DNA of 64,000 bases from Pseudobdellovibrionaceae bacterium (GCA_019637915.1 JAHBUV010000001.1:558001-622000), one strand, 5' to 3'; shown: positions 16,018-26,014, counted from the first letter of the stretch. Numbers and translations are program-made. The notes: generated by a model not told the origin, from the letters alone.

Positions 16018-18079
16018 GATCGATCACCCGTTGGCTGTCCTTCTCGGTTTCCCCGGAGTGCAGGGAAAGCTCGAGAATCTGCAGCCGTTTGATTTCGTCG
16101 CGGATCTTCGCGGCCTCCTCGAATTCGAGTTTCTTCGACAGGGCCCGCATCTTTTCCCGCAGCTTCTCGATCTCCTTCTGGATTTTGCTGGGGTCACCGG
16201 AGAGTTTCGCGAGGCCCGTCTTCTCCGCCCCGCCGTCCAGCAGGCGCGTCGCCGGAGAGCCGTCGTACAGATCGCCCAGCCCCTCGCGGATGCGCTTGCG
16301 GATGGTCACCGGCGTGATGCCGTGGAGGGCGTTGTACTCCTCCTGGATGCGGCGACGGCGATCCGTCTCGGCCACGGCCTTTTTGATGGAATCCGTCTCC
16401 ACGTCGGCGTAGAGGATGACCCGGCCGTTGGCGTTGCGCGCCGCCCGGCCGATGGTTTGGATCAAAGAGCGCTCGGAGCGCAGGAAGCCCTCCTTGTCGG
16501 CGTCGGTGATCCCCACCAGGGAGACCTCCGGGATGTCCAACCCCTCGCGCAGCAGGTTGATGCCGACGAGCACGTCGAACACGCCCAGGCGCAGATCGCG
16601 CAGGATCTCGGAGCGCTCGATGGTGGCGATGTCCGAGTGCAGGTACTTGACCTTGACGCCCACCGATTCCAGGTACTCGGTCAGATCCTCGGAGGAACGC
16701 TTCGTCAGCGTCGTGATCAGCACGCGCTCCTTGAGCCCGATGCGCAGGCGGATCTCCTTCAGCAGGTCGTCCACCTGGTGGCGCACCGGGCGGATCTCGA
16801 TGATCGGATCCACGAGGCCCGTCGGGCGGATGATCTGCTCGACGATGATGCCCTCGGATTTCTGCAGCTCGTAGGCCCCCGGGGTCGCCGAGACGTAGAC
16901 GACCTTGTCCATCAGGCCCTCGAACTCCTGGAAATTCAGCGGCCGGTTGTCGAGGGCGCTGGGCAGGCGGAAGCCGTGCTCCACCAGGGTTTTCTTGCGG
17001 GCCTGGTCGCCGCGGTACATGCCGCCGATCTGCGGGATGGTGACGTGGGACTCGTCGACGAAGGTCACGAACTCGTTCGGGAAATACTCGAGCAGGGTCG
17101 GCGGCGGCTCGCCGGGCCCGCGGCCGGTGAGGTGGCGCGAGTAGTTCTCGATGCCCTGGCAGAAACCCATCTGCTCCATCATCTCGATGTCGTAGTAGGT
17201 GCGCTGCTCGAGGCGCTGGGCCTCGAGCAGTTTCAATTCCGTGTTGAGTTTTTTCAGATGAACCTGCAGCTCGTCCTGGATGGTGCGGACGGCGCGTTTC
17301 AGGTCCTCGTCCCCGGTCGCGTAGTGGGAGCCGGGATAGATGCCGATCTGATCGAGCTCGTCGAGGACCTGGCCCGTCACCGGGTCCACCCAGGAGATGC
17401 GCTCGATGAAATCGCCGAAGAACTCGATGCGGATGACCTTGTCCTCCTCGTAAGGGGGGAAGACCTCGACGATGTCGCCGCGCACGCGCACCGTGCCGCG
17501 GTGGAAATCGACGTTGTTGCGCTGGTACTGAATGCGCACGAGCTCGCGCAGCAACTGGTCGCGCTTCATCTCCGTGTTCGCCGCCACCTGGATCATCATG
17601 CCCTCGTAGGCTTCGGGGCTGCCGAGACCGTAGATGCAGGACACGGAGCTGACGATGATGACGTCGCGGCGGTCGAAAAGCGATCTCGTCGCCGAGTGGC
17701 GCATGCGCTCGATCTGCTCGTTGATGGCGGAGTCCTTTTCGATGTAGGTGTCCGAGGACGGGATGTAGGCTTCCGGCTGGTAATAATCGTAGTAGGAAAC
17801 GAAGTACTCGACGGCGTTGTGCGGGAAGAGCTCCTTAAACTCCGCGTAAAGCTGCGCCGCCAGGGTCTTGTTCGGCGCCAGCACCAGGGCCGGCTGATTC
17901 AGCTGCGCGATGACGTGGGCCATGGAGAAGGTCTTCCCCGAGCCGGTCACGCCCAGCAGAGTCTGGTGCTTCAGGCCCTGGGAGAAGTTCTGCACCATCT
18001 GCTCGATGGCCTTCGGCTGATCCCCGGACGGCTGGAAGTCCGACTTGAGCTGGAAATTCTTTTTGTACTGCCGTGACAT
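15998..18079 (-). CDS. uvrB: Excinuclease ABC subunit B
   Basis: A 693-residue UvrB helicase. Walker A is [14 protein letters not shown] near residue 45, the beta-hairpin region [18 protein letters not shown] is intact, the DExH box is TFVDESHV, helicase motif VI is [10 protein letters not shown], and the C-terminal UVR domain ([17 protein letters not shown]) that binds UvrC is present. UvrB verifies DNA damage delivered by UvrA and recruits UvrC. The ATG at 18079 is preferred over TTG one codon earlier; GAGG lies upstream. It is followed by overlapping uvrC and preceded by cysS 35 bases upstream. uvrA is not in the window. Confidence 0.97.
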   Translation of the reverse strand: MSRQYKKNFQLKSDFQPSGDQPKAIEQMVQNFSQGLKHQTLLGVTGSGKTFSMAHVIAQLNQPALVLAPNKTLAAQLYAEFKELFPHNAVEYFVSYYDYYQPEAYIPSSDTYIEKDSAINEQIERMRHSATRSLFDRRDVIIVSSVSCIYGLGSPEAYEGMMIQVAANTEMKRDQLLRELVRIQYQRNNVDFHRGTVRVRGDIVEVFPPYEEDKVIRIEFFGDFIERISWVDPVTGQVLDELDQIGIYPGSHYATGDEDLKRAVRTIQDELQVHLKKLNTELKLLEAQRLEQRTYYDIEMMEQMGFCQGIENYSRHLTGRGPGEPPPTLLEYFPNEFVTFVDESHVTIPQIGGMYRGDQARKKTLVEHGFRLPSALDNRPLNFQEFEGLMDKVVYVSATPGAYELQKSEGIIVEQIIRPTGLVDPIIEIRPVRHQVDDLLKEIRLRIGLKERVLITTLTKRSSEDLTEYLESVGVKVKYLHSDIATIERSEILRDLRLGVFDVLVGINLLREGLDIPEVSLVGITDADKEGFLRSERSLIQTIGRAARNANGRVILYADVETDSIKKAVAETDRRRRIQEEYNALHGITPVTIRKRIREGLGDLYDGSPATRLLDGGAEKTGLAKLSGDPSKIQKEIEKLREKMRALSKKLEFEEAAKIRDEIKRLQILELSLHSGETEKDSQRVIDHGLKSD

Positions 18080-18114
18080 CAAGGACCTCGTGGGGTCGCG
18101 ACCATGCGCCCCGG

Positions 18115-19575
18115 CTATTTGGCGACTTCCCAGTGGCTGCCGTTCGGCGTGTCCGAAACGGCGATGCCCATTCCGGCCAGTTTATCGCGAACTTCGTCCG
18201 ACGTCTTGAAATCTTTCGCCAGGCGCGCCGCCGCCCGTTGTTCGACAAGTTTATCGATCTCGGCCCGATCCAGGGATTTCGCCGCGAGCAGCAGATCATC
18301 CAGATCGCGAAGGAAGCTCGCCGCCGGCTGCTGGAAGAGGGACATCATGGAGCCCAGGCGGCGGATGAGGTCGCGGAACACCAGGGCCTTGCCCTGCGCC
18401 GCCTCGCTCACCTTCACGCCGCGCTTCACCTGGGCGTTGAACTGCCGCAGGAAATCGAACATCGCGGCGAAGGCCTCGGGCGTGTTGAGATCGTCATCCA
18501 GGGATTTTTCGACGCGGGCCCAGGTTTCCTGGGCGATTTTCTCGAAAGCCGGATCGGCCTTCACGCCCTCCCCTTCATGGGGCAGGAGGCTTTCCGCCGT
18601 GGCGAGCGCCGAGTAAATGCGGCCGAGCACGGTGACGGCGCGGTCCATGACCTCGGGATTGAAATCCGCCGTGTTGCGGTAATGCACCGACAGGATCATC
18701 CACTTGTAGATCTCCGGATGATGCTTCTGCAGGAAGTCCCGCATCGTCGTGAAGTTGCCCAGGGACTTCGACATCTTCTGCCCGTCGAAGTTGATCATGT
18801 TCCAATGGAACCAGTATTTCGAGAAACGCTCGTTCAAAGCGCCCTCGCTCTGTGCGATCTCGTTCTCGTGATGGGGGAACATCAGGTCCGTGCCGCCGCC
18901 GTGGATGTCGATCTGTTCGCCCAGGTGCTTGCAGGCCATGGCCGAGCACTCGATGTGCCAGCCGGGACGCCCCTGCCCCCAGGGGGAGGCCCAGGCGGGC
19001 TCGCCGGGCTTGGCGGTCTTCCACAGGGCGAAATCCAGGGGATCGCGCTTGATCTCGCCGACCTCGACCCGCGCGCCGGAGCGCAGGTCATCGACCTTGC
19101 GGCCGGAGAGCTGGCCGTAGCCCGGGAAGGAGCGGACGGCGTAATACACGTCGCCGTTGGGCGTGACGTAGGCGTGCTCGCGCTCGATCAGCGTCGCGAT
19201 GAAAGAGATGATCTCCGGCATGCTGCCGGTGACGGTGGGATTCGCCTCGTGGGCGCGCAGGCCCAGGGCGGCGAAGTCTTTCTTGTACTCGAAGATGTAC
19301 TTCTCGCTGATCTGCTCCGGGGGCACCTGTTGCTCCACCGAGGCCTTGATGATCTTGTCATCGACGTCGGTGAAGTTCAGGACGAAGTGCACCTGGAAAC
19401 CGCGGTGCTCGAGCCAATTGCGCAGCAGATTGCACACCACGGGACCGCGGAAGTTGCCGACGTGCAGGTAGTTGTAGACCGTCGGTCCGCAGACGTACAT
19501 CTTCACCGCCGGCGGCCGCAAGGGGACGAAGTCCTCCTTCTGTCGCGTCAGGGTGTTGTAAAGCTGCACGGCCAC
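18115..19575 (-). CDS. cysS: Cysteinyl-tRNA synthetase
   Basis: A 486-residue class I synthetase. The HIGH motif is [15 protein letters not shown] is conserved (KMSKSLGNF), and zinc ligands are visible in [17 protein letters not shown] and MFPHHENE. The DALR-type helical domain occupies the C-terminal third. It charges tRNA-Cys with cysteine in the cytoplasm. The start codon is GTG with AAGGA upstream. It sits between gltX and uvrB, all on the minus strand with short gaps (16 and 35 bases), suggesting one transcript of mixed function. Confidence 0.96.
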   Translation of the reverse strand: MAVQLYNTLTRQKEDFVPLRPPAVKMYVCGPTVYNYLHVGNFRGPVVCNLLRNWLEHRGFQVHFVLNFTDVDDKIIKASVEQQVPPEQISEKYIFEYKKDFAALGLRAHEANPTVTGSMPEIISFIATLIEREHAYVTPNGDVYYAVRSFPGYGQLSGRKVDDLRSGARVEVGEIKRDPLDFALWKTAKPGEPAWASPWGQGRPGWHIECSAMACKHLGEQIDIHGGGTDLMFPHHENEIAQSEGALNERFSKYWFHWNMINFDGQKMSKSLGNFTTMRDFLQKHHPEIYKWMILSVHYRNTADFNPEVMDRAVTVLGRIYSALATAESLLPHEGEGVKADPAFEKIAQETWARVEKSLDDDLNTPEAFAAMFDFLRQFNAQVKRGVKVSEAAQGKALVFRDLIRRLGSMMSLFQQPAASFLRDLDDLLLAAKSLDRAEIDKLVEQRAAARLAKDFKTSDEVRDKLAGMGIAVSDTPNGSHWEVAK

Positions 19576-19591
19576 GCTCGCGGTCCTTTTC

Positions 19592-21079
19592 TCAATTCCA
19601 GCGCGCCAGCACCTGATCGGCGCGGCGGAGGAGGGATTGCTGGCTCATCAAGGGCACGAGGATTTTCAACTCCGTGCCGTGGGGCTTGCCGATCACCGCC
19701 ACGCGGACGGGCATGAAGAGATTCTTGCCCTTCGCGCCGCTGCGGTTTTTCACCTCGTCTTGGATCTTCAGGAATTCCTCTTCGGTGAAGTCCTCGCGCC
19801 CGTGGGCGGCGATCAGATCGCGCCAGGCGCCGACCACGGCCTTCGAGGTCTCCCAGCCCAGGGCCTCTTCCGCCTCGGGCAGAACGGTGAACTTGCCGTC
19901 ATCGAGGAGGCTGTAGAGGGGCACGGCATCGGCCAGCAGTTCCATGGAGGTCTTGAACACCTTCAGCGAGCGCTCCCGCCAGGCGGGGTCCGCGGGCGTT
20001 TGCACGCCGGCCTTCGCCAGGAAGGGCTGCACCATCGCCCACAGCTCGGCCTCGGGCAGGGCGCGCAGGTGCATGGCGTTCACCCACTTCAGCTTCACGC
20101 GGTCGAACACCGCACCGGCGGCGTTCAGGCGGTCCGTGGAGAAGGCCTCTTCCATGTCCTTCATCGACATGATCTCCTTGCCTTCCGGATGGCTCCAGCC
20201 CAGCAGCGCGATGAAGTTCTCCACGGCTTCGGCCAGGTAGCCTTCCTCGCGGAACTGGTTGCAGGAGACGGCGCCCTTGCGCTTCGAGAGTTTCTGGCGG
20301 TCCTCGTCCAGCACCAGGGAGACGTGACCGAACTCCGGCACGGGCCAGTTCATGGCCTCGTAGATCATCAGCTGGCGCAGGGTGTTCGACAGATGCTCCT
20401 CGGCGCGCAGCACGTGGGTGATGCGCATCAGGTGGTCGTCGACCACGCAACAAAAATTGTAGACCGGCATGCCGCCCGTGCGCAGGAGCACGAAGTCCCC
20501 GACCATGTCCGAGGGGAATTTCACCTCGCCGCGGATCAGGTCCTGGATGACGTAGTCTTTTTTCAGGTGCTTCGTCTTGTAGCGCACGACGGCCTTGCCG
20601 CCCTCGGCGATCTTGGCGCGGGCCTGTTCCAGGCTCCAGTCGGCGTAGGGCGAATTCACGTGGGGCGGACGCCCGGCCGCCATCGCCGCCTGGCGCTGCG
20701 CCTCGATCTCCTCATCGGTGAGGAAGCAGTAGTAGGCCTTGCCTTCGGCGAGCAGCTTGTCGGCCACGTCCTTGTAGAGGCTCAGACGCTGGCTCTGCCG
20801 GTAAGGGCCCACGGGCCCCTGATCCTTCAACGTGCCCGCGTCCGGGCCCTCGTCCCACAGCAGGTTCAGCCACACCAGGTCCTGGATCACCATCTTCAGC
20901 GACTCTTCGGTCGAGCGCGCCTCGTCGGTGTCCTCGATCCTCAGGATGAACTCGCCGCCGTTTTTTTTCGCGTAGAGATAATTGTAAAGAGCCGTGCGCG
21001 CCCCACCCACGTGCAAATAGCCGGTCGGTGAAGGAGCGAAACGAGTGCGGACTTTCGGAGAAATTTGACGCCAAGACAT
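19592..21079 (-). CDS. gltX: Glutamyl-tRNA synthetase
   Basis: A 495-residue class I synthetase starting at the ATG that encodes MSWRQ (an in-frame GTG at 21103 is an alternative). The HIGH-type motif is APSPTGYLHVGGARTAL and the KMSKS-type motif is KLSKRKGAVS. The C-terminal anticodon-binding region is complete. It charges tRNA-Glu; whether it is non-discriminating toward tRNA-Gln cannot be read from motifs here. The ribosome-binding site is weak and a perfect 6-bp hairpin (21088-21103) lies just upstream, which may affect initiation. Followed by cysS. Confidence 0.96.
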   Translation of the reverse strand: MSWRQISPKVRTRFAPSPTGYLHVGGARTALYNYLYAKKNGGEFILRIEDTDEARSTEESLKMVIQDLVWLNLLWDEGPDAGTLKDQGPVGPYRQSQRLSLYKDVADKLLAEGKAYYCFLTDEEIEAQRQAAMAAGRPPHVNSPYADWSLEQARAKIAEGGKAVVRYKTKHLKKDYVIQDLIRGEVKFPSDMVGDFVLLRTGGMPVYNFCCVVDDHLMRITHVLRAEEHLSNTLRQLMIYEAMNWPVPEFGHVSLVLDEDRQKLSKRKGAVSCNQFREEGYLAEAVENFIALLGWSHPEGKEIMSMKDMEEAFSTDRLNAAGAVFDRVKLKWVNAMHLRALPEAELWAMVQPFLAKAGVQTPADPAWRERSLKVFKTSMELLADAVPLYSLLDDGKFTVLPEAEEALGWETSKAVVGAWRDLIAAHGREDFTEEEFLKIQDEVKNRSGAKGKNLFMPVRVAVIGKPHGTELKILVPLMSQQSLLRRADQVLARWN

Positions 21080-21087
21080 AGCGCCCA

Positions 21088-21103
21088 GTGTCCCATTGGA
21101 CAC
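21088..21103. promoter_or_regulatory. Perfect hairpin in the gltX leader
   Basis: GTGTCC and GGACAC flank a CATT loop immediately upstream of the preferred gltX start, ending 9 bases before it. It could be an RNA hairpin near the ribosome-binding region or a DNA operator; its position makes it worth noting, but no regulator is known. Confidence 0.35.
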
Positions 21104-21207
21104 TCAACAAAATCAACAAGTTGAATGGCGCGATATAGACGGGAGGAGAAAGGCGGGCTCCCTGCCCGCCGCCGACGACCAACGCCGCCAGCGGGTCTTC
21201 AGCGTCC

Positions 21208-21690
21208 TCAGACGCCGAAGATGAGGCGGACTTCTTCTTCTTTGAAGAGGTCTTCTTGGCTGGTGGCCAGGGTCAGCTCTTTCAGCAGCAGGGTGCGGGC
21301 GCTGTCGAGCATCTTGCGTTCGCCGAAGGAGAGCTCCTTGTCGGCTTTCAGGAGGAACAGATCGCGCAGGACCTCGGCGATTTCGAAGACCGAGCCGGTT
21401 TTGATCTTTTCCATGTACTCGCGATAACGGCGGTTCCAGGTCTGATTGTCGACCTTGACCTCTTTGACTTTGAGGATTTCGACGACCTTGTCGGCCTCGT
21501 CCTTGGAGATGATCGGACGCAGGCCCACGGAGGCGACGTTGTTCTTCGGGATCATGATCTTCATTCCGGTTTCCAGCAGCTGGAGGGAGTAGAAAGTGTG
21601 CTCCGTCCCCAGAATCTCTTTGATCTCGATGGCCGCCACGCGACCCACCCCATGACCCGGATACACTGCATGATCACCGACTTTAAACAT
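21208..21690 (-). CDS. carD: CarD family transcriptional regulator
   Basis: A 160-residue CarD-type protein. The N-terminal RNA-polymerase-interacting domain shows FKVGDHAVYPGHGVGRVAAIE (split: FKVGDHAVYPGHG, VGRVAAIE), and the C-terminal helical DNA-binding domain has NRRYREYMEKIKTGSVFEIA and FGERKMLDSARTLL. CarD binds the beta subunit and stabilises open promoter complexes, notably at rRNA and other promoters. ATG at 21690 and GTG at 21693 are both possible starts; AAGGGG lies upstream. A well-spaced promoter is present upstream, and gltX follows 128 bases after its stop. Confidence 0.93.
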   Translation of the reverse strand: MFKVGDHAVYPGHGVGRVAAIEIKEILGTEHTFYSLQLLETGMKIMIPKNNVASVGLRPIISKDEADKVVEILKVKEVKVDNQTWNRRYREYMEKIKTGSVFEIAEVLRDLFLLKADKELSFGERKMLDSARTLLLKELTLATSQEDLFKEEEVRLIFGV

Positions 21691-21760
21691 CACGAATTCA
21701 ACCCCTTTGAAGAGCCCCGCAGATGGTGCTCAAGACCCGGACGAGTTTTGAGCCGTCGAT

Positions 21761-21789
21761 GTTCTATCAAATTTGACACAAGTTATCAA
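21761..21789 (-). promoter_or_regulatory. Candidate sigma70 promoter of carD
   Basis: On the minus strand TTGATA (21784-21789) and TAGAAC (21761-21766) are separated by exactly 17 bases, giving 5 of 6 and 4 of 6 matches to consensus. It leaves a leader of about 65 bases before carD. Between it and the upstream S1-domain gene lies an 8-bp inverted repeat (GGCTGCTG/CAGCAGCC, about 21846-21895) without a T tract. Confidence 0.6.
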
Positions 21790-21910
21790 TTTCGCGAGCG
21801 AAAAAAGGCACCGGGCTGTAAAAAAAACACCTGAAAACGCGGCCATGGCTGCTGAGCACTGCGGCATATTGCAGGGTGACAGCAGCCAAGACAAAACGAT
21901 TTTCAGTCAC

Positions 21911-23119
21911 TTAGCGCTTGGGCTTGAAGTCCTTCAGGAGATCTCCAAAAGTCCCCAGGCCTTTGCCGGCGGTGATCGCCCCACCCGCCGGATGCTGGCG
22001 CCAGGACTCATCGCCCTCCTCGCCGGGGACACCCAAGGAAATGCGGCGCTCTTCGGCGCGGATTTCGTCGATGCGGATCTTGATGGGGTCGCCCTTCTTT
22101 TTGTTTTCGAAGCTCGCGGCTTCGGTGGAGTCGCGCCACTTCGAACGGGGCAGAAGGCCCTGGAAGCCAGGCGCGAGGCTCACGAACAAACCGAAGCTTT
22201 CTTTTTTGGTGACGGTGCCGTCCCAGACGCTGCCCAGGGGGAATTTCTGGCTGATCTGCAGCCAGGGATCGCTCTCGCCCCCACCCTGCTTGATCGACAG
22301 GGAGATGCGCAGGCGGCCGTCGTGGTCCTCCATCTTCAGGATCTTCACCCGCACCGGCATGCCCTGTTGCAGGAGCTCCGAGGGATGCTGCAGGCGGGCC
22401 CAGGAGATCTCGGAGATGTGCACGAGGCCCTCGACGCCGGGAACGAGCTCCACGAAAGCGCCGAAGGTGTCGAGGCGGGTCACCTTGCCCTCGACGATGT
22501 CCTCGGGCTTGTGGGCGGTCATGAACTCGCCTTCGGCCTCGGCCTTTTGCTGATCGAGGAGCTTGCGGCGCGAGACGACGATGTTGCGGCCGGCTTTCTC
22601 GAATTGCGTGAGGACGAATTCGTACTTGTTGCCGATGAACTGCGTGGTGTCCGTCACCGGGCGCGAGTCGATCTGGCTGATCGGGCAAAAGGCCGTCTTG
22701 CCCATGACGCTGACGCGGAACCCGCCCTTGACGGCTTCGAGCACCTTGCCCTCGACGGGCAATTCCATGTCGAAGGCGTCCTCGAGGCTGTCGAGCTCGG
22801 CGGCGCCCTTGGCGGAGCGCAGGCGCAGGCGGACTTCGCCGTCGCGGACTTTCAGCACGACGACCTCGATCAGGTCGCCGACCTTGTACTTGATCTGCTT
22901 GTTCTCATCGAGCAGCTCGAGGGTCGGGATCAGGCCGTCCGTCGGCGTGCCGGTGGAGACGAAGGACTCTTCTTTGCCGATGGACAGGATCTCGCCCTTG
23001 AAGTTGTCGCCGACGCGCAGGCCGCGCTCGAGACCGCGAAAGGATTGATCCAGCAAAGCGCCGAAATCGTCGGCGGCCTTGGCTTCTTCTTCGAACAGGG
23101 AATTGTTTTTGCGACTCAT
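21911..23119 (-). CDS. Protein with four S1 RNA-binding domains (RpsA-like)
   Basis: A 402-residue protein made of about four S1 OB-fold repeats. The clearest is the third (about 205-280): VEGKVTRLDTFGAFVELVPG, VEGLVHISEISW and MPVRVKILKMEDHDGRLRIS. The others start near VGDNFKGEILSIG, VEGKVLEAVKGGFRVSV and WDGTVTKKESFGLFVSL. It is shorter than ribosomal protein S1 of E. coli (six domains), so it may be the four-domain S1-like type or an additional RNA-binding factor rather than the main S1. Encoded upstream of carD on the same strand. Confidence 0.85.
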   Translation of the reverse strand: MSRKNNSLFEEEAKAADDFGALLDQSFRGLERGLRVGDNFKGEILSIGKEESFVSTGTPTDGLIPTLELLDENKQIKYKVGDLIEVVVLKVRDGEVRLRLRSAKGAAELDSLEDAFDMELPVEGKVLEAVKGGFRVSVMGKTAFCPISQIDSRPVTDTTQFIGNKYEFVLTQFEKAGRNIVVSRRKLLDQQKAEAEGEFMTAHKPEDIVEGKVTRLDTFGAFVELVPGVEGLVHISEISWARLQHPSELLQQGMPVRVKILKMEDHDGRLRISLSIKQGGGESDPWLQISQKFPLGSVWDGTVTKKESFGLFVSLAPGFQGLLPRSKWRDSTEAASFENKKKGDPIKIRIDEIRAEERRISLGVPGEEGDESWRQHPAGGAITAGKGLGTFGDLLKDFKPKR

Positions 23120-23209
23120 GGGGCCTAGCTTTCCCCCGGCGGAAGAGCGGCGTCAATGGCCGGCTCCCGACAAACGGAGCCGGGCGTCATGGCGGAGAAA
23201 AGTTCCCGC

Positions 23210-24718
23210 TCACAGGGCGGCGGCGAAAACGAAGTCGCAGGCCGGGGCGGTTTGCACCTTCTTGAATTCCAGGTACTGCTCCGGCGCGGGGATGTATTGG
23301 CGTTCGGCCTGGATCGCCTTCACCCAGTCGAAGTCGGTGGCGTAGGCGGCATCCGCGGGCTTCGAGAAGAAACGGATGCCGATGGGAAAGCCCATGAAGC
23401 GGGCCGTGAATTTCTGGCGGAATTCCGTGCGAATGTCGTTGAGCTCATCATAACTGAGCTCGCGGGGCGCATCGAGCAGCACCAGGGTCTCCAGATCCGA
23501 GATCGTCGTGAGACCGCCTTCGCGCACGGAGTTTTTTTGCACGCCATCGTCGGCCACCGGCATCTGGGTGCCCGACTGGGCATTCACTTCCGAGCGCGGC
23601 ATGACCCGCGAGCCGTAGAAAAAACCGCCGCGCAGGGAGAGGCCCGGCCGGCGGCGCAGGACTTCGGCGATGGTGCCCATCAAAAGCGTGTGCACTTCGG
23701 AGGTGAGGCCGGCGACGCGCAGCTCGCGACCGGCGACGTTGACGCCCTTCAACTGGCGGCGGTCCTCCTGCACCTGATGGAAGGTGCGCTTCTTCAGGTG
23801 ATCGCGGCCGAGGCGCATGTCCATGTTCACGGACGAGAGGCCTTCTTCCAGGTACTGCATCTCGTGGGTGAAGTCCCGGTAGCGGCGACCGGCGCGCGGG
23901 CCCAGGCCCACGTCGATCAGGGTCACGGCCTTCACTTGGGAGCGCGAGTCGTCCGCGTAGCTCACCATGATGTTGTGGGGCGAAAGCGAGAGCCCGATCG
24001 AGGGGTCTTGCTGAATGGCGCGGATCATTTCCATCGTTGCCTTCATCACCTGCCGCACGCGGGCGTCGTGGGTGAGCACGTCCTTCGCCAGGCGGGAGAT
24101 GATGGCCTCGCCGCTCTGCCCGTCCAGGCTGTAGACCCGGTAGCGGAAGAAAAACTCCGCCAGGGTCTCGCCCTCGACGCGTTTTTTGACGGAGTAAAAT
24201 CCGGCCGGATGGGTGAAGCGGTGTTCGAGGACCTGGTAAGTGGCGCGGCTGTCGCGGCGGGCTTTGTCCCAGCGGGCAGCGCCATCGGCCTCTTCGGCCA
24301 GCACCAGGAAATCCCGGGGCGTGCCCTTCGGAAGCTTCAGCACTTCGTCCGTGCCCTCGATGGCGTACACGACGCCGCGGGCGCCTTCGCCCAGGGCGGG
24401 CAGTTTCAGGCGGAAGTCGCGGCCGTTGATTTCCAGGTGGGCGCTCGAAGCGGGGCTTTGTTGAAGGCGCGCGATGGTTTGCCGGAGCATCTGGCCGATC
24501 TGATCGGCGTGCTGGCTTTTGCCAAGGCTCAGGCCGTTCAGGCGGATTTGCAGGCTCTCCCCGCTCTGGGCGAGCTGCTGCTGCCATTGGATCCGGTCCT
24601 GGTCGGCGGTGGGGGCGGCCGGGGTTTGAGCCTGGCCCGGGAGGGACGCCGAAAGCCCCAGGAAAAGGAAACCCAGAGCCCAAAGCGACAACTTGTTCGA
24701 CAGCTGACTGAATGGCAT
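23210..24718 (-). CDS. Exported protein kinase-like / nucleotidyltransferase-like protein
   Basis: A 502-residue protein with a signal peptide (about 1-30). Residues 105-295 resemble a protein-kinase fold: Gly loop GEGARGVVY (110-118), Lys128 in DEVLKLPKG, a hinge-like YSVKKRVEGETLAEF, SLSPHNIMV (244-252) at the HRDxxxxN position, and IDVGLG (268-273) at the DFG position. The catalytic Asp of HRD appears replaced (Ser/Leu), while the Asn and DFG Asp are kept. Residues about 345-455 resemble a minimal nucleotidyltransferase: FFYGSRV (hGS, 367-372), ISDLETLVLL (Dh[DE]h, 407-415) and IGIRFF. The ribosome-binding site AGGAG supports the start. Function unknown; ATP is not normally available in the periplasm, so a secreted effector or pseudoenzyme is possible. 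Confidence 0.68.
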   Translation of the reverse strand: MPFSQLSNKLSLWALGFLFLGLSASLPGQAQTPAAPTADQDRIQWQQQLAQSGESLQIRLNGLSLGKSQHADQIGQMLRQTIARLQQSPASSAHLEINGRDFRLKLPALGEGARGVVYAIEGTDEVLKLPKGTPRDFLVLAEEADGAARWDKARRDSRATYQVLEHRFTHPAGFYSVKKRVEGETLAEFFFRYRVYSLDGQSGEAIISRLAKDVLTHDARVRQVMKATMEMIRAIQQDPSIGLSLSPHNIMVSYADDSRSQVKAVTLIDVGLGPRAGRRYRDFTHEMQYLEEGLSSVNMDMRLGRDHLKKRTFHQVQEDRRQLKGVNVAGRELRVAGLTSEVHTLLMGTIAEVLRRRPGLSLRGGFFYGSRVMPRSEVNAQSGTQMPVADDGVQKNSVREGGLTTISDLETLVLLDAPRELSYDELNDIRTEFRQKFTARFMGFPIGIRFFSKPADAAYATDFDWVKAIQAERQYIPAPEQYLEFKKVQTAPACDFVFAAAL

Positions 24719-24793
24719 GCGCTCTCCTGCCCTTCCGCGCGGTCAGGGGCCGTGCTCCGGAAGGGTCATGGGGAGAGGATGCAAGGCCGGAGC

Positions 24794-25822
24794 CTATTCC
24801 AGGCCGCGGGAGTAGAAAATGCCTTGGCGGGAAGGACGGCCGGTCGTGGCGTCTTTGCCGTAGGCTTGGGCGCAGACCAGGACCTGGTCGTTTTCGACGT
24901 AGAAGTCGCCCATCAGCTCCACGAACAAGTTGTCTTGTTGAGTGCGGGTGACGAGCCAGCTGCCCTGCATGGTGCGGGACTGCTTCATGTCGGAGAGTTT
25001 CGCGACCTGCAGAAGGCCCCAGTTGTTGATGACGACTTTGTCACCGACGACTTTGGCGCGGGCGTAGGACAGGCCGCCGGCCTGGGCGCGGTTCGAGGGG
25101 AACTTCGTCACCGACCGGCTCTGCACGTCGACGATCATCAGGCCGTTGAAGGCGAAGGGGGGCTTTTCGGAAACGGTGACGTTGTCGACGACCACCAGCA
25201 CCTGGCGTTCGTTGATCGGCGTGACGTCGATGGCTTTGGAGATGTGGCCGCCTTGGTCCTGCAGGCCGAGATCGCTCAGGGGCTGCACGTGGTTGGCGCG
25301 CTCGTCATAGAGCGCGAGGCCGCGGGAGCCATGGGCGATGATCAGGCGGTCGCCCACCCAGGTCATGCTGTGGGCGGCGGCGTGGGTTTCCGGAGCGAAG
25401 GAGGGGTCGTGGGTGCGGGCTTCGCTCAGCACCTGGCCGTCTTGCGGATCGACGCTGAGGAGGCGGTTGCGGAAGAGGACCCACAGCTTGCCGCCGTGGA
25501 ACTGGATGTCGGCGGGACGCTCCTGGAAACGGATGACTTCGCGGGCGCTCACGGGGTTCGCGCGATCGATCGCCGTGATGGCGAAGGCGCCGGCGGCGGT
25601 GGGACGCAGGTGGCGCGTGGCGAACAAGGTGGTTTCCGACAGGGCGAAGTTCGGGCGCTCGAGGTGCCAGAAGCCGGGCTTCGTCGGATGCGGCGTCACC
25701 ACATCGGCGCAGACTTCCTGCACGGCCGGCGAGGTGAAGAGGATCTGCAGGGGCTCGCCGAGGCGGGTTTCAGCCGGGACGTTCAGGGAAAACATCAACA
25801 GGGAAAGGGCCAGGAATTTCAT
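24794..25822 (-). CDS. Exported beta-propeller-like protein of unknown function
   Basis: A 342-residue protein with a signal peptide (MKFLALSLLMFSLNVPAE). The mature part has repeated blade-like segments of the form GKLWVLFRNRLLSVDPQDG, WVGDRLIIAHGSRGLALYD and NGLMIVDVQSRSV, suggesting a beta propeller of the YVTN/WD-like kind. A single cysteine near residue 38 and one near the end are present, but there is no lipobox. The start at 25822 is preferred because the signal peptide begins there. It lies 75 bases upstream of the exported kinase-like gene on the same strand, so the two may act together in the periplasm or outside; this is inference. Confidence 0.7.
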   Translation of the reverse strand: MKFLALSLLMFSLNVPAETRLGEPLQILFTSPAVQEVCADVVTPHPTKPGFWHLERPNFALSETTLFATRHLRPTAAGAFAITAIDRANPVSAREVIRFQERPADIQFHGGKLWVLFRNRLLSVDPQDGQVLSEARTHDPSFAPETHAAAHSMTWVGDRLIIAHGSRGLALYDERANHVQPLSDLGLQDQGGHISKAIDVTPINERQVLVVVDNVTVSEKPPFAFNGLMIVDVQSRSVTKFPSNRAQAGGLSYARAKVVGDKVVINNWGLLQVAKLSDMKQSRTMQGSWLVTRTQQDNLFVELMGDFYVENDQVLVCAQAYGKDATTGRPSRQGIFYSRGLE

Positions 25823-25931
25823 CACGCATCTCATTTCCGTGAATGGTTGCACATCGTCGGCGATCTTCCTCCAGCCGCCCCGCCGATGCAACCCGGAGGT
25901 CAGCCGTGCCCGCGCGTAAAGCACCGCGCCA

Positions 25932-26014
25932 TCGCGAAATTTCGTTGAATCGCGACCTGCGACCGAAGGTCGGGACCAGTCACGGAGGATTCTGCTGAAA
26001 GCCTAGGCAGAATT
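25932..26014 (+). repeat. 83-bp direct repeat, left copy (C1)
   Basis: This segment, beginning TCGCGAAATTTCG and ending GGCAGAATT, recurs at 26793-26875 in the same orientation with 77 of 83 bases identical. It contains the perfect palindrome CGAAATTTCG. It abuts palindrome A1 directly, and the pair C1-A1 lies just left of the lower-GC lipoprotein gene. Confidence 0.9.

Noticed and set aside
14170-18076. Long plus-strand open frames of 613 and 703 codons opposite uvrC and uvrB
   Set aside because: High-GC shadow frames rich in Arg, His, Leu and Val with no domain; the minus-strand uvr genes are unambiguous.
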